This document shows, piece by piece, positions 1-14,118 of a stretch of 64,000 bases of DNA. Source of the stretch: Paramoeba atlantica (lineage: Eukaryota > Discosea). How positions within the stretch are numbered: the first letter of the stretch is position 1; each line of letters begins with the position of its first letter. Under the pieces are notes generated by a model. That model searched no databases and was not told where the DNA came from. It saw only the letters and a list, made by a program, of their open reading frames with translations. The DNA is taken from assembly GCA_977017575.1 (NCBI GenBank), contig CDRNVI010000167.1, positions 1 to 64,000 of the forward strand. The letters run 5' to 3'. The translations under genes were made by a program, and so were the position numbers.

Positions 1-170
1 TGCCTCAGTCACCATCTCCCAACTAATTGAATCCAGCAAGGTAATATGGAGCTTCAGATCATCTCCAAGTTCCTTCACATTTGACCCAATAACTCTCCAC
101 TCAAAGTGTTGGTAATCACTCTGAAGTTCTTCAAAGCTTGGAGCTTCCTCCTTTCCTTTTCCATGGATAT
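1..170 (-). pseudogene. gag-like retroelement fragment, cut by window edge
   Basis: Read on the minus strand, this stretch contains EEAPSFEELQ followed about 20 residues later by DLKLHITLLDSISWEM. The element at 23.3-24.7 kb has the matching DEAPSYEDLQ and DLKLFIKLPNSISWKM, so the two are related gag-like proteins. Only about 55 codons are inside the window; the rest would lie to the left. No zinc knuckle or enzyme domain is visible here. Sequence between 170 and 446 on the same strand is partly open but shows no further similarity that I can recognise. The match rests on reading two segments by eye, and the retroelement family is inferred from the better preserved copy. Confidence 0.55.
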
Positions 171-446
171 ATGAGGCCTCTTTTCTGATACCAAAATTCA
201 AAGGAAACAAGTTTGGGATTGACACAATGTAAAACACCAACCAGACACAGACTGTTTGGGGGGGGGTCAGGGTTTCCAAAACACCCTGCACCTTTATTGC
301 TCTCCAAATTGTCCTGTGCAAGGATGTCAAAAAACCAGATTGAGGAATTTTGTTGTACACAGCCACACACTCTTTGAGGATTATTTGAGAGACCACAGAA
401 TAGATGCTCATTGTTCACTGTAATGAAATAATCGACAATTTTCTTT

Positions 447-495
447 GGGAGATAGTCCCCTAATTTAGAGAGCTAAATAAAATGAGTTGTACTCT
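447..495 (+). repeat. Left terminal inverted repeat of the 1.1-kb transposon
   Basis: Begins GGGAGATAGTCCCCT and includes the transposase start region around position 482. It matches the reverse complement of 1507-1554 over most of its length. Confidence 0.65.
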
Positions 496-1455
496 TTCAC
501 CAATGGTGGGGGTTGAAGGGTTGAGAAAGAAAGATATCATATTTGCTGTGAAAGAGAAGCTGGGAGAAGAGACTTTGAAGGAGATTCTAAATTTTTTGGA
601 ATCTCAAAAACCAAAGCTTTGGAGTGAACAGAGACCTTCTGGTTTTGCTGTGTCTGTGTATCATCTTGTAATGTACAAGGATCTATTTGCGGTTGGGATG
701 GGCAAACTCCGAAAAAAGGTGCACGATTGGCTCCCAATGGGCCAAAAAGCAATCCAACACAACAGTTCAAGTTGTTCGCTTCGAGTTGCTAAAGTGGACA
801 AAAACAATCTTGGTCCCAAGCACCCTTTCTTTCATTTGTGGAAATGGCCCAAAGAACTGAACGACCACCACCATGCCAATCTGACTGTTTATGGATGGAT
901 TCATCTGATTTTAAAATTAAAGGGCCCAACAGACAGTTCGCAAGAAGTGGAGGGCAAAATGGTACTCACACAAACTTAAAGCTCCTGGTTGGTGGTGGGT
1001 GACACTTCACAATGCAAAAGGTGGGGCTGAATGGGTTAGTGGGATCCATTCACCAAAAGATTATGATGGAGATATCACTATTTTTTATGCGAATCGACTT
1101 GATGACCTCTTTTCTGGGACCACACATCATTGCAGACAACCACTTTCGAGCAGCAACAAAATTTTTCGATAAGTTGGTGTTGGTCACAAACAAGTCAAAC
1201 GCTGGAAGGCCTCGAATAATCCGTGGAAAGAGAGTTCCCCATTCATTGAGTGCTGAGGATCAAGAGAAAAATGAAGCAATTGCATTTGTAAGAGGAAAAG
1301 TTGAGTCACCGTATGGTTGGTGTAAACAGACTTTTGCTGCTCTCTCTCACCCCTTCTATGAAAATAAAGACCAACATAATTGTTTGATCAACTTTGCTCT
1401 GGCTTGTCATAAAAAATTAGTTAATTCTTATTGTCTCTCTCCAGTTATTTTTTGA
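482..1455 (+). pseudogene. DDE_Tnp_4-type transposase, frameshifted
   Basis: The transposase would cut and rejoin the surrounding terminal repeats. The coding sequence changes frame at least twice. The first frame (482-about 900) gives the N-terminal part. A neighbouring frame around 890-930 reads WMDSSDFKIKGP, which resembles the first catalytic Asp region (DSTDF). A third frame (about 935-1125) reads SPKDYDGDITIFYAN, plausibly the second Asp block. The frame at 1012-1455 gives IIADNHFR and then FVRGKVESPYGWCKQTF, the conserved Glu block of this family, followed by the typical HNCLINFALACHKKL tail. With these shifts no intact enzyme can be made, so it is a dead copy unless the shifts are sequencing errors. 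The family call rests on motif order and spacing. Confidence 0.65.
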
Positions 1456-1506
1456 TTGCCCAAGTCAATCACCGAAAAAGTGACTTTTCCGACTCTCCAT
1501 TTCAGA

Positions 1507-1554
1507 GAGTACAAGTCATTTATTTTAGACCCCTAAAAAAGGGGACTCTCTCCC
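1507..1554 (-). repeat. Right terminal inverted repeat of the 1.1-kb transposon
   Basis: Reverse complement starts GGGAGAGAGTCCCCT and runs into AATGACTTGTACTCT, matching the left end. TTT follows directly outside. Confidence 0.65.
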
Positions 1555-2570
1555 TTTGGAATTTCCACAATCAACAAAGGTGGTAGCAGTTTGGTGCGCA
1601 AACCTTCTTCTTTTCTTGAATGGTGGCTTTGCTTCAAAGTGGTTGCAACAGACTGCCCCATCACTTTCACACAATCCTCTTCTCTGACTCCTCTGTAGAC
1701 TTCTTCCTCAATTGAGCTCTTGCTATCTCCTCTCTCCTGACAACAGTTGGTGGAGATTTAAAATCCAAAGGTGAAAGGTTGAGTTTCTGGTGAGCAACAT
1801 TTTGTAATTACAACACACACATCCTCAAGGAATACATTGTTATGAGCGCAATCAATGTTTTAAGCAATTGGTCGGATTGAGTCTTATCTTCCTTGGCACC
1901 TGGGATGGCTCTCATGATATGTAGGATGTTGGACATTGCCTGAAGATGCTCCTCAGTCGCAACTGCTCCCAGCCTTCAGTTCACCATCCTTCTGTATGTA
2001 CTGCCAGATGTCTGTTGGGATTTTGGGCACCATTTTTTCCCCAGGGATTTTTGCCAGGTTTTCAACTGCTCTTGAATATCCTCATGCATGAAAGCAACCT
2101 CACACAAATTTCCACCTGTTATTCATCAAGTTCTTTGATCATTCCTGCTGGTGTTACATCATCATGAATCAGCCAAGAAACCGGTTTGTAGAGCTCCCTT
2201 GTCTTGTTGTCAAACAGAGTGATATTCTGCTTTGGCTCATCAGTTTTTGAAATTTGAGTCTTTAAACCTTCAATTGTAGTCTGATGTGTTCCTTGAGTGT
2301 TGCATCCTGGGCTGCCAATTGTTTTTGTTGAAGATGGGGTATCTGGGTGAGATCATATCTTCTCTGCTCTGAGTTCCACCATTACATGATTTCAAACCTG
2401 TAAAAATTGAAAAAAGAAAATGGATGAAGATTGTGTTGCTGTGTTTTCATTGACTTGTACTTTTCACTGAACCTGATGAATTTCATAACTTTTCTCAATG
2501 TCAAAAATCGAAAACAAGTCAATAAACTCCACCCTGATTCAAAAAAAAAATCAAAAGACAAAAAAAAAAA
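1555..2570. other. No recognisable gene; decayed minus-strand coding-like stretch
   Basis: Between the transposon and tRNA-Met base composition is ordinary rather than simple-repeat. The minus strand from about 2330 to 2130 reads open as a helical segment ending in ISWLIHDD-like sequence (actual text VSWLIHDDVTPAGM), then hits stops. I do not recognise it; a retroelement remnant is the likeliest explanation given the neighbours. Confidence 0.3.
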
Positions 2571-2643
2571 TGCTCCCGGTGAGGATCGAACTCACGACCT
2601 TCAGATTATGAGACTGACGCTCTACCGACTGAGCCACGGAAGC
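2571..2643 (-). tRNA. tRNA-Met (CAU), elongator type
   Basis: The minus strand folds as a full cloverleaf: acceptor GCTTCCG pairs with CGGGAGC, the D arm is GCTC/GAGC, the T arm is GTGAG-TTCGATC-CTCAC and the discriminator is A. The anticodon loop is CTCATAA, giving CAU, with one T-T mismatch closing the loop. The internal B box is GGTCGTGAGTTCGATCC-like and intact. No intron is present. The T arm TTCGATC loop suggests the elongator rather than the initiator form. A run of A on the plus strand at 2541-2570 gives the T-run terminator for pol III. Confidence 0.93.
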
Positions 2644-2649
2644 CAATGT

Positions 2650-3570
2650 CCATGTTCAGACTCTGTTTTTTTGTGAAGTCATCAAACTCAGAAAAGCCAT
2701 CATATCATCACTGGTTTCTATGATAACCTATGTGCTTTTAACACAGGCTCTTGAAATAAAATGCTCTTCAACATTCTCAAATTGCTTGAACAATTCCTGA
2801 AGTGGTTTTGCCTGATGATGACAGGACTGTAAACCACCTTTTGAGCCCTAATCTTTAGTAGAGGAATGGAGCTGTAATTTTTCAAGATCCAGCAACAAGA
2901 TACTGACTTAGCAAGGGGAAACCATTACAAAATGCCATCCCTGAGCACAACCAACCCATGCAATGCTCTACAACAGAAAAGTTTGGAACTTTGGAAGTTT
3001 GACAAAAAAGTTGGCCCCTTCCTATCAACAGCAGTGTCATCTTCATATTGTTTGATTCCCCAACCAAAAGTTTTTGTGTTCTCCCACCAGAGCACTTCAA
3101 AGTCCCTTTTCCAAATTGCAAGTATAAAGAGGAGCAAGTTGGACTTTCAGATTCTCCACCTTACTAGGGTGGTGCTCTGCCAGCTATGGAACCACTTGTT
3201 TTAAAAAAAAGATTTTTTTTTAGTGGCCACTGGGACTTGATCAGTTCACAATTGAAAGAAGAGCTGAAAGAAAAGATAAATCAAAAAAATCAAAAAAACT
3301 TTATCAACTTTAAAAAATAAGAAAACATAAAAAACAAAAACAAATCAAATCCAATTTGAAAGAGAAGATCAAGGCACAGCAAGAGAATACAACTTGTCTT
3401 GAATAATTGACAAATACTGGTTGTGATTGGACAAAACTTTATCAATTGAGAATCTCAAAAGACTGATAGAAAGAAAAAAAAGAATTGCAACAAAGAAGAA
3501 GGAAAAAAAAAAGAAATAAGAGAGGGGAAAAAGAAAGAAGAAAAGAAAGATTAGAGAAAAAGAAAGGAAA
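2650..3570. other. Spacer with no supported gene
   Basis: Mixed-composition sequence to about 3230 and then A-rich. Overlapping short open frames occur on both strands around 2880-3200. One minus-strand frame reads FEVLWWENTKTFGWGIKQY, which faintly recalls an RNase H segment of retroelements, but no second motif backs it, so no call is made. Confidence 0.3.
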
Positions 3571-3576
3571 GAAAAG

Positions 3577-3735
3577 GGAAAGGGAAGGGAAAGGGAAAGG
3601 GAAAGGGAAAGGGAAAGGGAAAGGGAAAGGGAAAAGGAAAGGAAAAAGGAAAGGAAAAAGGAAAGGAAAAAGAAAAAAAGGGGAAAAAAAAAAAAAGGGG
3701 AAAAAAAAAAAAAGGGGAAAAAAAAAAAAAGGGAA
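3577..3735 (+). repeat. (GGGAAA)n hexamer tract and G4A10-type tract
   Basis: From about 3586 to 3640 the plus strand repeats GGGAAA about nine times, then AAAGGAAAGG variants, then three blocks of GGGG separated by 10-12 A. The regularly spaced G runs could form a G-quadruplex or unusual purine duplex. It lies immediately downstream, in transcription terms, of the minus-strand tRNA-His. Confidence 0.9.
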
Positions 3736-3765
3736 AAAAAAAAAAAGAAAAAAGAAATGAAAAAA

Positions 3766-3837
3766 TGCCACCACCGGGAATCGAACCCAGGTCTCAGGAG
3801 CCACAATCCTGCACTCTGCCAACTAAGCTATGGCAGC
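3766..3837 (-). tRNA. tRNA-His (GUG)
   Basis: Cloverleaf on the minus strand: acceptor GCTGCCA with TGGTGGC (G-T pairs allowed), D arm GCTT/GAGT, anticodon stem CAGGA/TCCTG around loop TTGTGGC (anticodon GUG), T arm CTGGG-TTCGATT-CCCGG and discriminator A. No intron. The extra G at position -1 typical of histidine tRNAs is not encoded (the preceding base is T), as in most eukaryotes, where it is added after transcription. A long A-rich tract on the plus strand supplies the terminator. Confidence 0.92.
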
Positions 3838-4179
3838 ATATTTGCATATTTTCAAAAAAAGAAAAAAAAATGAAAAAAAAAAAACGCTCACTGGAATTAG
3901 GTTCTGGCCGCCTGTATTTTGGGGTGGTATCTGGAATGGCTGTGTTTTTCTCCCAAAAAAAATATGAAATAAAAAAAGAGACACTGATTAAAAAGGGTGT
4001 TACAAATTTTTATGAGTTTTTCCAAGCTTTTTCCAAAAAAATGATCTTGATACAATTTTTGAATCTCCATTTGAAGCAAGAAAAACCGAAAGGGAACTGA
4101 TACCAGATATCAAGAGCTCTTGCAAAGGAGAAGGGGTGGCTGTGAGCCAGGTGACCTTGAAGGGATTTTGAAAAAAAAA

Positions 4180-4250
4180 TGCGCCACCCGGGAATCGAAC
4201 CCGGCCCGTCCGCTTGGAAGGCGGACATCCTGCCACTAGACTAGCAGCGC
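4180..4250 (-). tRNA. tRNA-Gly (UCC)
   Basis: Cloverleaf on the minus strand: acceptor GCGCTGC with GTGGCGC, anticodon stem TCCGC/GCGGA around loop CTTCCAA (anticodon UCC), T arm with TTCGATT loop and discriminator A. No intron. Nine A on the plus strand just before 4180 form the T-run terminator. It stands between tRNA-His and the 3' end of the 28S gene, all on the same strand. Confidence 0.93.
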
Positions 4251-4514
4251 ATCGTATCAAAAAAGGTGAAAAAATAACCAAAAAAGAAAAACGGGAGAGA
4301 ATACAAATATAGAAAAATAACAAATAAAGATAGTCGGTTATATTCAACCCTCAAGTAAAATTTATTAGGAAAAAAAAAGAAAAAGAAAGGAAAAAATGAG
4401 ACGGGAAGAAGAGAGGGATGATGAGGGAAGTAAATATATCTGTTACCTCAAGTTAAAAATAAGTAAAAAAAGAAAAAATAATAAAAAATAGTTATTATTT
4501 TTAAAATAAAAAAC

Positions 4515-8565
<4,051 letters not shown>

Positions 8566-8881
8566 AATCAAAAAAAGAAAGAATAAACTAAAAAGAGAAT
8601 TAAAAAACTGAATTGAAAACACATTTTATTTCAATTTTGAAAAAAAGAAAAATAATAAATAAAGATATTTATTATTTTTTACTATTTTTTCAAAAAAAAA
8701 AATAGAATTGAATTTAAAATTCGATTAATTTTTTTTCTTTTTTTAGTATCTTTTTACTTTTTCAAGATTTAGTATTATTTTTAAGAAAGTATTTTATTTT
8801 CAGTGAAGAAAAGATAGAAAATAGTTTCTCAATAGAATCTTTTTTTTGTAAAAAATAAATTTTAAAAAAGATAAAGAATAA
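8566..8881 (-). other. ITS2
   Basis: About 316 bp of very A/T-rich sequence between 5.8S and 28S with no conserved features; defined by its neighbours. Confidence 0.85.
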
Positions 8882-9040
8882 AATGACACTCAAATAAATA
8901 TACTCTTAGGATGAAACCTAAAAGTGCAATATGCGTTCAAAGATTCGATGATTCACTGAGTTCTGCAATTCACATTACGTATCGCATTTTGCTGCGTTCT
9001 TCATCGTTACGAGAACCAAGATATCCATTGTTAAAAGTTG
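8882..9040 (-). rRNA. 5.8S ribosomal RNA
   Basis: On the minus strand it reads AACTTTTAACAATGGATATC at the 5' end, then the conserved GATGAAGAACGCAGC and GTGAATTGCAGAACTCAGTG, and ends near GAGTGTCATT. The length of about 159 nt is normal. It is processed from the same precursor as 18S and 28S. Confidence 0.95.
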
Positions 9041-9248
9041 TTTTTTTATTTTTGTTTTTGTTTTGTTTTATTCATTTTAATTTTTATCAATGAGTTTTTG
9101 AACATTTTTTGATACAATTAAAATATCAAAAAAAAGTTTAAATAACAATAAAAACATGTTAAAATACATTTTAAAAAGTTTAAACACATTTTCACTTTTT
9201 CAAAATAAGTTTTTGAAAAGAAAAGAAGATTAATAAAATAAGAAATAT
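9041..9248 (-). other. ITS1
   Basis: About 208 bp of A/T-rich spacer between 18S and 5.8S; short for the class and without recognisable internal genes. Confidence 0.85.
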
Positions 9249-9408
9249 TAATGATCCATCCGCAGGTTCACCTACGGATACCTTGTTACGACTTTTGCTT
9301 CTTTTAGTTGGCAAGGTTTACTCAAATTCTCAAAAACAAACTTATTAACCGAAATCAATAAGTAACTGTTTCTAATCCTAAGATTTCACCGGACCAACCA
9401 TCAGTAGC

Positions 9409-9443
<35 letters not shown>

Positions 9444-10002
9444 ATCAGCACAAGCTGTTGACTTGTGCTTACTAGGAATTCCTCGTTCACGATAAATAAT
9501 TGCAAGTATCGATCCCCAGCACGATACAATTTCAAAAGTTTACCCAAAATGCCAATCTCGTAAAAGATTAGCGTGACTTTTCAGCCAAGGCCTTTTGTAC
9601 TTGTTGATTGTATCAGTGTAGCGCGCGTGCAGCCCAGAACATCTAAAGGGCATCACAGACCTGTTATTGCCTCAAACTTCCCTTGGTTAAACACCAAGTG
9701 TCCCTCTAAGAAGTTTAAAGGAATAAATCCTTTTTAATATCAATAAAAACAAGTTTTCTTAGCAAACAAATTAAGTGTTAACAAAATCCATTTACTAAAA
9801 ACCCTCATAAATGTTATTATTAATACAACTAATTAGTAGGCTGAGGTCTCGTTCGTTATCGGAATTAACCAGACAAATCACTCCACCAACTAAGAACGGC
9901 CATGCACCACCACCCACAGAATCAAGAAAGAGCTCTCAATCTGTCAATCCTAACTGTGTCTGGACCTGGTAAGTTTTCCCGTGTTGAGTCAAATTAAGCC
10001 GC

Positions 10003-10071
<69 letters not shown>

Positions 10072-11350
10072 AGAACCCAAAAACTTACTGATTTCTCGTA
10101 AAAAGGTACTGGAGGAGTCATCTTTATTCAAAATAAAACGTCTTCCAACCCCTGGTCGGCATCGTTTATGGTTAAGACTACGACGGTATCTGATCGTCTT
10201 CGATCCCCTAACTTTCGTTCTTGATTAATGAAAACATCTTTGACAAATGCTTTCGCAGAAGTTAGTCTTTCATAAATCCAAGAATTTCACCTCTGACAAT
10301 TAAATACTAATGCCCCCAACTATCCCTTTTAATCATTACATTAGTTCTAAAAAACCAATAAAATAGATCCAATGTCTTGTTCCATTATCCCATGCTAATA
10401 GTATTCATTGCAATTTTTATAATTTTGCTTGCTTTGAACACTCTAATTTACTCAAAGTAAATGAATTAGAATTCTATTTATTAGTTTTATTAATAAGCAG
10501 AACACAAACTCCAAAGAGAATTTATATCCACAATCTTACTAATAAAGGTCCAATAAACACTGATTCTCCCGAAAGAAAACCAAATTATCACCCAATTAAG
10601 TGCAATAATGAATATCTAATAAAATATTTAGAGAATATAATTTAATAAAACACACATGAAAAACCATATGGATTAAATTATAAAACTCTCAAATCCAACT
10701 ACGAGCTTTTTAACTGCAACAACTTTAATATATGCTATTGGAGCTGGAATTACCGCGGCTGCTGGCACCAGACTTGCCCTCCAATTGTTACTCGTTAAGG
10801 GGTTTAGATTGTACTCATTCCAATTACCAAATCAAATAATGAATCGGTATTGTTATTTTTTGTCACTACCTCCCCGTGTCGGGATTGGGTAATTTGCGCG
10901 CCTGCTGCCTTCCTTGGAAGTAGTAGCCGTTTCTCAGGCTCCTTCTCCGGAATCAAACCCTGATTCTCCGTTACCCGTTACCACCATGGTAGTCCTCTAT
11001 ACTACCATCGAAAGTTGATAGGGCAGAAATTTGAATGAACTATCGTCGGCACAAAAGACCATACGATTCGTAAAGTTATCATGATTCACCATATGTTAAC
11101 CAGTCCCGAAGAACTGCATTGGTTTTTGTATCTAATAAATACATCCCTTCTCTCAAAGGAGTTAGGATTTTATGCATGTATTAGCTCTAGATTTACCACG
11201 GTTATCCAAGTAGTAAAAAAAGGACCATCAAATAAATTATAACTGATTTAATGAGCCATTCGCAGTTTCACAGTACAAGTGTTTATACTTAGACATGCAT
11301 GGCTTAGTCTTTAAGACAAGCATATGACTACTGGCAGGATCAACCAGATA
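9249..11350 (-). rRNA. 18S (small subunit) ribosomal RNA
   Basis: The minus strand begins TATCTGGTTGATCCTGCCAG at 11350 and ends with the universal GGATCATTA at 9249-9257. Core segments such as the GTGCCAGCAGCCGCGGTAA complement near 10755-10775 are intact. At about 2.1 kb it is longer than the usual 1.8 kb, with A/T-rich growth in variable regions (for example 9720-9840 and 10390-10680). All rRNA genes of this unit run leftwards. Only one unit is present and unrelated genes flank it on both sides, so it is not inside a tandem array in this assembly. Confidence 0.95.
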
Positions 11351-12560
11351 ACTATTTTTTTTTCCAAAAAAAAAAGACTATTTTTTTCTTCTTCCCCCAA
11401 TTGGGAAAAAAGAAAAAGTAGCTTCGAAAAGAATCCAAAGTATTTCATCAATTTTTTGTTTCAAAAAAATAAGTTTTTTGTTTTTCGTTAGAATTCAATT
11501 TTCCAACAAAGAAATCCTCTTTGCAATTTCTCATTTAACCTCTTCATGAAATAGTTTGAAAACAAATGTATTCTGCTTCCAAGTTTTCAAAAGAGAGAGA
11601 AATAAACTGAAAGAAAAAGATTATTCTTTTTATTTTTTTTTTATTTCCAGAAAAGGAAAAGAAAAAAAAGAAAAGAAGAAAAATAATTTTCTTATTCAGA
11701 AATTGAAGTTGGTTGTTTTTTCTGTCTTTTTAATCAACAAAAAAATCACCTTCCACAAATTCGATTTTGTTTTGTTTCAAAATTTGAAACAGACAAAAGA
11801 AAAAATAACTCCCACATTTTTTTTGGATTTTATTGTTCGAAGTTACAAACAACTTCAAGCAAAAGGTGTCACAAAAATGTCCGAGATATTTTTCAATGAA
11901 AAGAGATCCAAACAGAACTGAGATTGAGTTTTTAAACTCGATTCAAATCTGTTTTTACTCGTTTCCTTATTTAGACTATTACATAAAGTCACGATTGAAT
12001 AGGACTATGTTTTTTTTTCCCCTCTGGTAGGAGAGAGCATCTATGAGGTATGTAACCCCTCTGAGAAGAAAGAGCAGCTTTTTTGACCCAGAAAAGCTAA
12101 TTTTGGAGTTCCAAAAAAGTGGACCAATCAAATAATGCCACGTCATTTCTTTACTTCCCCATTTTTTCCCCCAAAAAGTCTTATTTTATTCTTCTTTGTT
12201 CTTTCTTTTGAACAACCCTTTTTTTGTTCTTTCACCTCTCAACTCATGAGTTTGTTTTTCTCTTTTCCTTTCTCTTTGTATCAAAAAAGAATTTCCACAA
12301 AAAGTTCAAAGGAAATCACAAACCCCCACACCACACCACACTCCACACACCACACACACTATGAAAAACAAAAAAAAATTGAGACTGAAATCAAAAATTT
12401 AATTTGAAAAAGAGAACAAAACACTTTTTTATTTATTCAACATAACAAGTGAGCTTTGTGAAATTTGTTTTTGTGTGGTGTGGTGTGGCCAAGAGAGGGG
12501 GGGGGGGTAGTAGAGAAACACTCTTTTATCCACACTCAAACCCACAACAACATTCAAATT
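11351..12560 (-). other. 5' external transcribed spacer and presumed rDNA promoter region
   Basis: Lies upstream of 18S on its coding strand, so the pol I promoter and 5' ETS should be here, but I see no motif that fixes the start site. The sequence is A/T-rich. A non-repetitive patch at 12020-12150 includes CCAATCAAATAATGCCACGT. No protein gene is supported; the open frames at 11556-12030 are low-complexity. Confidence 0.4.
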
Positions 12561-12781
12561 GAGGGTGGGTCCATCATTTTAAGAAAAAGAAAGGAAGAAA
12601 AAAGAAAGGAAGAAAAAAGATGAAAGAAAGAAAAAGGAAAAAAAAAAGAAGAGGAAAAAAAAAAAAGTTTCATCTGGCAGCAACACAAAAGAGAACAAAG
12701 CAGGCTGTGTGTATTGTGTGTTATATATGTAATCCATATATTTCCACCTAACTCATTCATCACTCCTTTGAAAAATGTTCC

Positions 12782-12829
12782 AAAGAGGCTGCAACATTTG
12801 TTTCTGTGAACAAATATGAAAGCCTTTTT
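12782..12829 (+). ncRNA. Conserved hairpin family 1, copy 1 (possible small RNA)
   Basis: Starts AAAGAGGCTGCAACATTTGT and ends ACAAATATGAAAGCCTTTTT-like sequence. The outer stem AAAGAGGCT pairs with AGCCTTTTT (one G-U) and the inner stem ATTTGT pairs with ACAAAT. The same element is repeated at 13627 and, unlinked, at 25711. Function unknown. Confidence 0.4.
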
Positions 12830-13223
12830 AGTTTTTTTTTACAATATATCCATTGCAAATTTACCACCCCCCCCCCACCCAAAACCAAAATACACCTTGA
12901 CCCTCTCCTATTTTATTCCATTCCTACCTTGTCAACACAACCCCACCCCCTCCAATATTTAACCACCCCCACAATTATCCATATTATCCAACAGGGTTGA
13001 CCCATCCAAAGAAAAATAGAAGAAAAATAGAAGAAAAATAAAAGAAAAAAAGAAGAAAAAAAGAAGAAAAAGAAAAAAAAAATGAATAAATAAAAAATCA
13101 CCAACCCAAACCAGTGTGTGGGGTTACCATCAAAAAACAGCAAACACAACACACACACACAAACACAACAATATTAACAACCAATTTACAAGAACAAATA
13201 AAAATATCCACAACTAAAAATCA

Positions 13224-13228
<5 letters not shown>

Positions 13229-13256
<28 letters not shown>

Positions 13257-13258
13257 CC
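13229..13258 (+). repeat. (CAA)n microsatellite
   Basis: About ten perfect CAA triplets inside the first duplicated unit; the tract is much shorter in the second unit. Confidence 0.9.
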
Positions 13259-13626
13259 CAAGGATAAGAAGAATATAACAAAAACAACAAAAAATACCAA
13301 CACATTAAGATCCCTCAATCATTTTAAGAAAAAGAAAGGAAAAAAAAGAAAAAGAAAAAAAGAAAAAAGATGAAAGAAAGAAAGAAGAAAAAAAAAAAGA
13401 AAAGAAAGAGAAAGATCAAAAGAAAGAAAAATTGGGTTCTATTTTCTCTCTTTGGTGTTCCAATCCCAAAAAAAGATTTCATCTGGCAACACAAGAACTC
13501 CCCAATAGAAATCATTGCTTGCCACCACCATACACTGCAAAAGCAGCTGCTGTGTGTTGTGTGTTATTTATGTAATCCATATATATTTCCACCTAACTCA
13601 TTCATCACTACTTTGAAAAATGTTCC

Positions 13627-13674
13627 AAAGAGGCTGCAACATTTGTTTATGTGAACAAATATTAAAGCCTTTTT
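13627..13674 (+). ncRNA. Conserved hairpin family 1, copy 2
   Basis: Same layout as the copy at 12782: AAAGAGGCT pairs with AGCCTTTTT, and ATTTGT pairs with ACAAAT; the loop differs by one base. Belongs to the second tandem unit. Confidence 0.4.
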
Positions 13675-14118
13675 AGTTTTTTTCAATATATCCATTGCAA
13701 GATTACCACCCCAAACCCCCCAAACCAAAATAGACCTTGCCCCTCTCCTTTTTTATTCCATTCCTATACAACCTTGTCAACACAATCCCACCCCCCCTCC
13801 AATATTTAACCACCCCCACAATTATCCATATTATCCAACAGGGGTGACCCATTCAAAGAAAAAAGAAGAAAAAAAGAAGAAAAAAAGAAGAAAAAGAAAG
13901 AAAAATAAATCAATAAATAAAAAATCACCAACCCAAACAGGTGGGAGGGGAACCATCAAAAAACAACAAACACAACATGCAAACACAACAATATAACAAC
14001 CAATTTACAAGAACAAATAAAAATATCTCCACCACCAAAAATCAAACAACACAAACAACAACCCAAACATAAGAAGAAGAATATAACAAAAACAACAAGA
14101 AATACCAACACATTAATA

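Larger units (their letters stand above)
447..1554 (+). mobile_element. Compact DNA transposon with terminal inverted repeats
   Basis: The ends match in inverted orientation. The left end starts GGGAGATAGTCCCCT and continues through a run of A/T into AATGAGTTGTACTCT. The reverse complement of the right end starts GGGAGAGAGTCCCCT and continues into AATGACTTGTACTCT. The arms are about 45-50 bp with scattered mismatches. The bases TTT lie just outside both ends and may be a 3-bp target duplication. The interior is almost entirely one decayed transposase, making this a roughly 1.1-kb single-gene element. A DDE_Tnp_4 (PIF/Harbinger-like or IS5-like) class fits the protein and the 3-bp duplication; the exact superfamily is inference. 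Confidence 0.7.
12575..14118 (+). repeat. Tandem duplication of a roughly 750-800 bp spacer unit
   Basis: Unit 1 (12575-13317) and unit 2 (13318-about 14118) start with the same CATTTTAAGAAAAAGAAAGG. They share, in order, a TTTCATCTGGCA segment, a GTAATCCATATAT stretch, a conserved hairpin, AATATATCCATTGCAA, CCACCCCCACAATTATCCA and AAATACCAACACATTAA at the end. Differences are mainly in the length of purine and CAA tracts, plus point changes. No open reading frame is conserved between the units, so this looks like noncoding DNA, possibly carrying a small RNA at the hairpin. Confidence 0.75.

Noticed and set aside
2925..3137. RNase H fragment suggested by TKTFGWGIKQY
   Set aside because: A single weak motif with no neighbouring supporting motif on that strand.
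3485..3760. Lys/Gly-rich 91-codon frame
   Set aside because: Translation of GGGAAA and GAAAAA microsatellite.
8911..9093. 60-codon open frame over 5.8S
   Set aside because: It is the complement of 5.8S rRNA.
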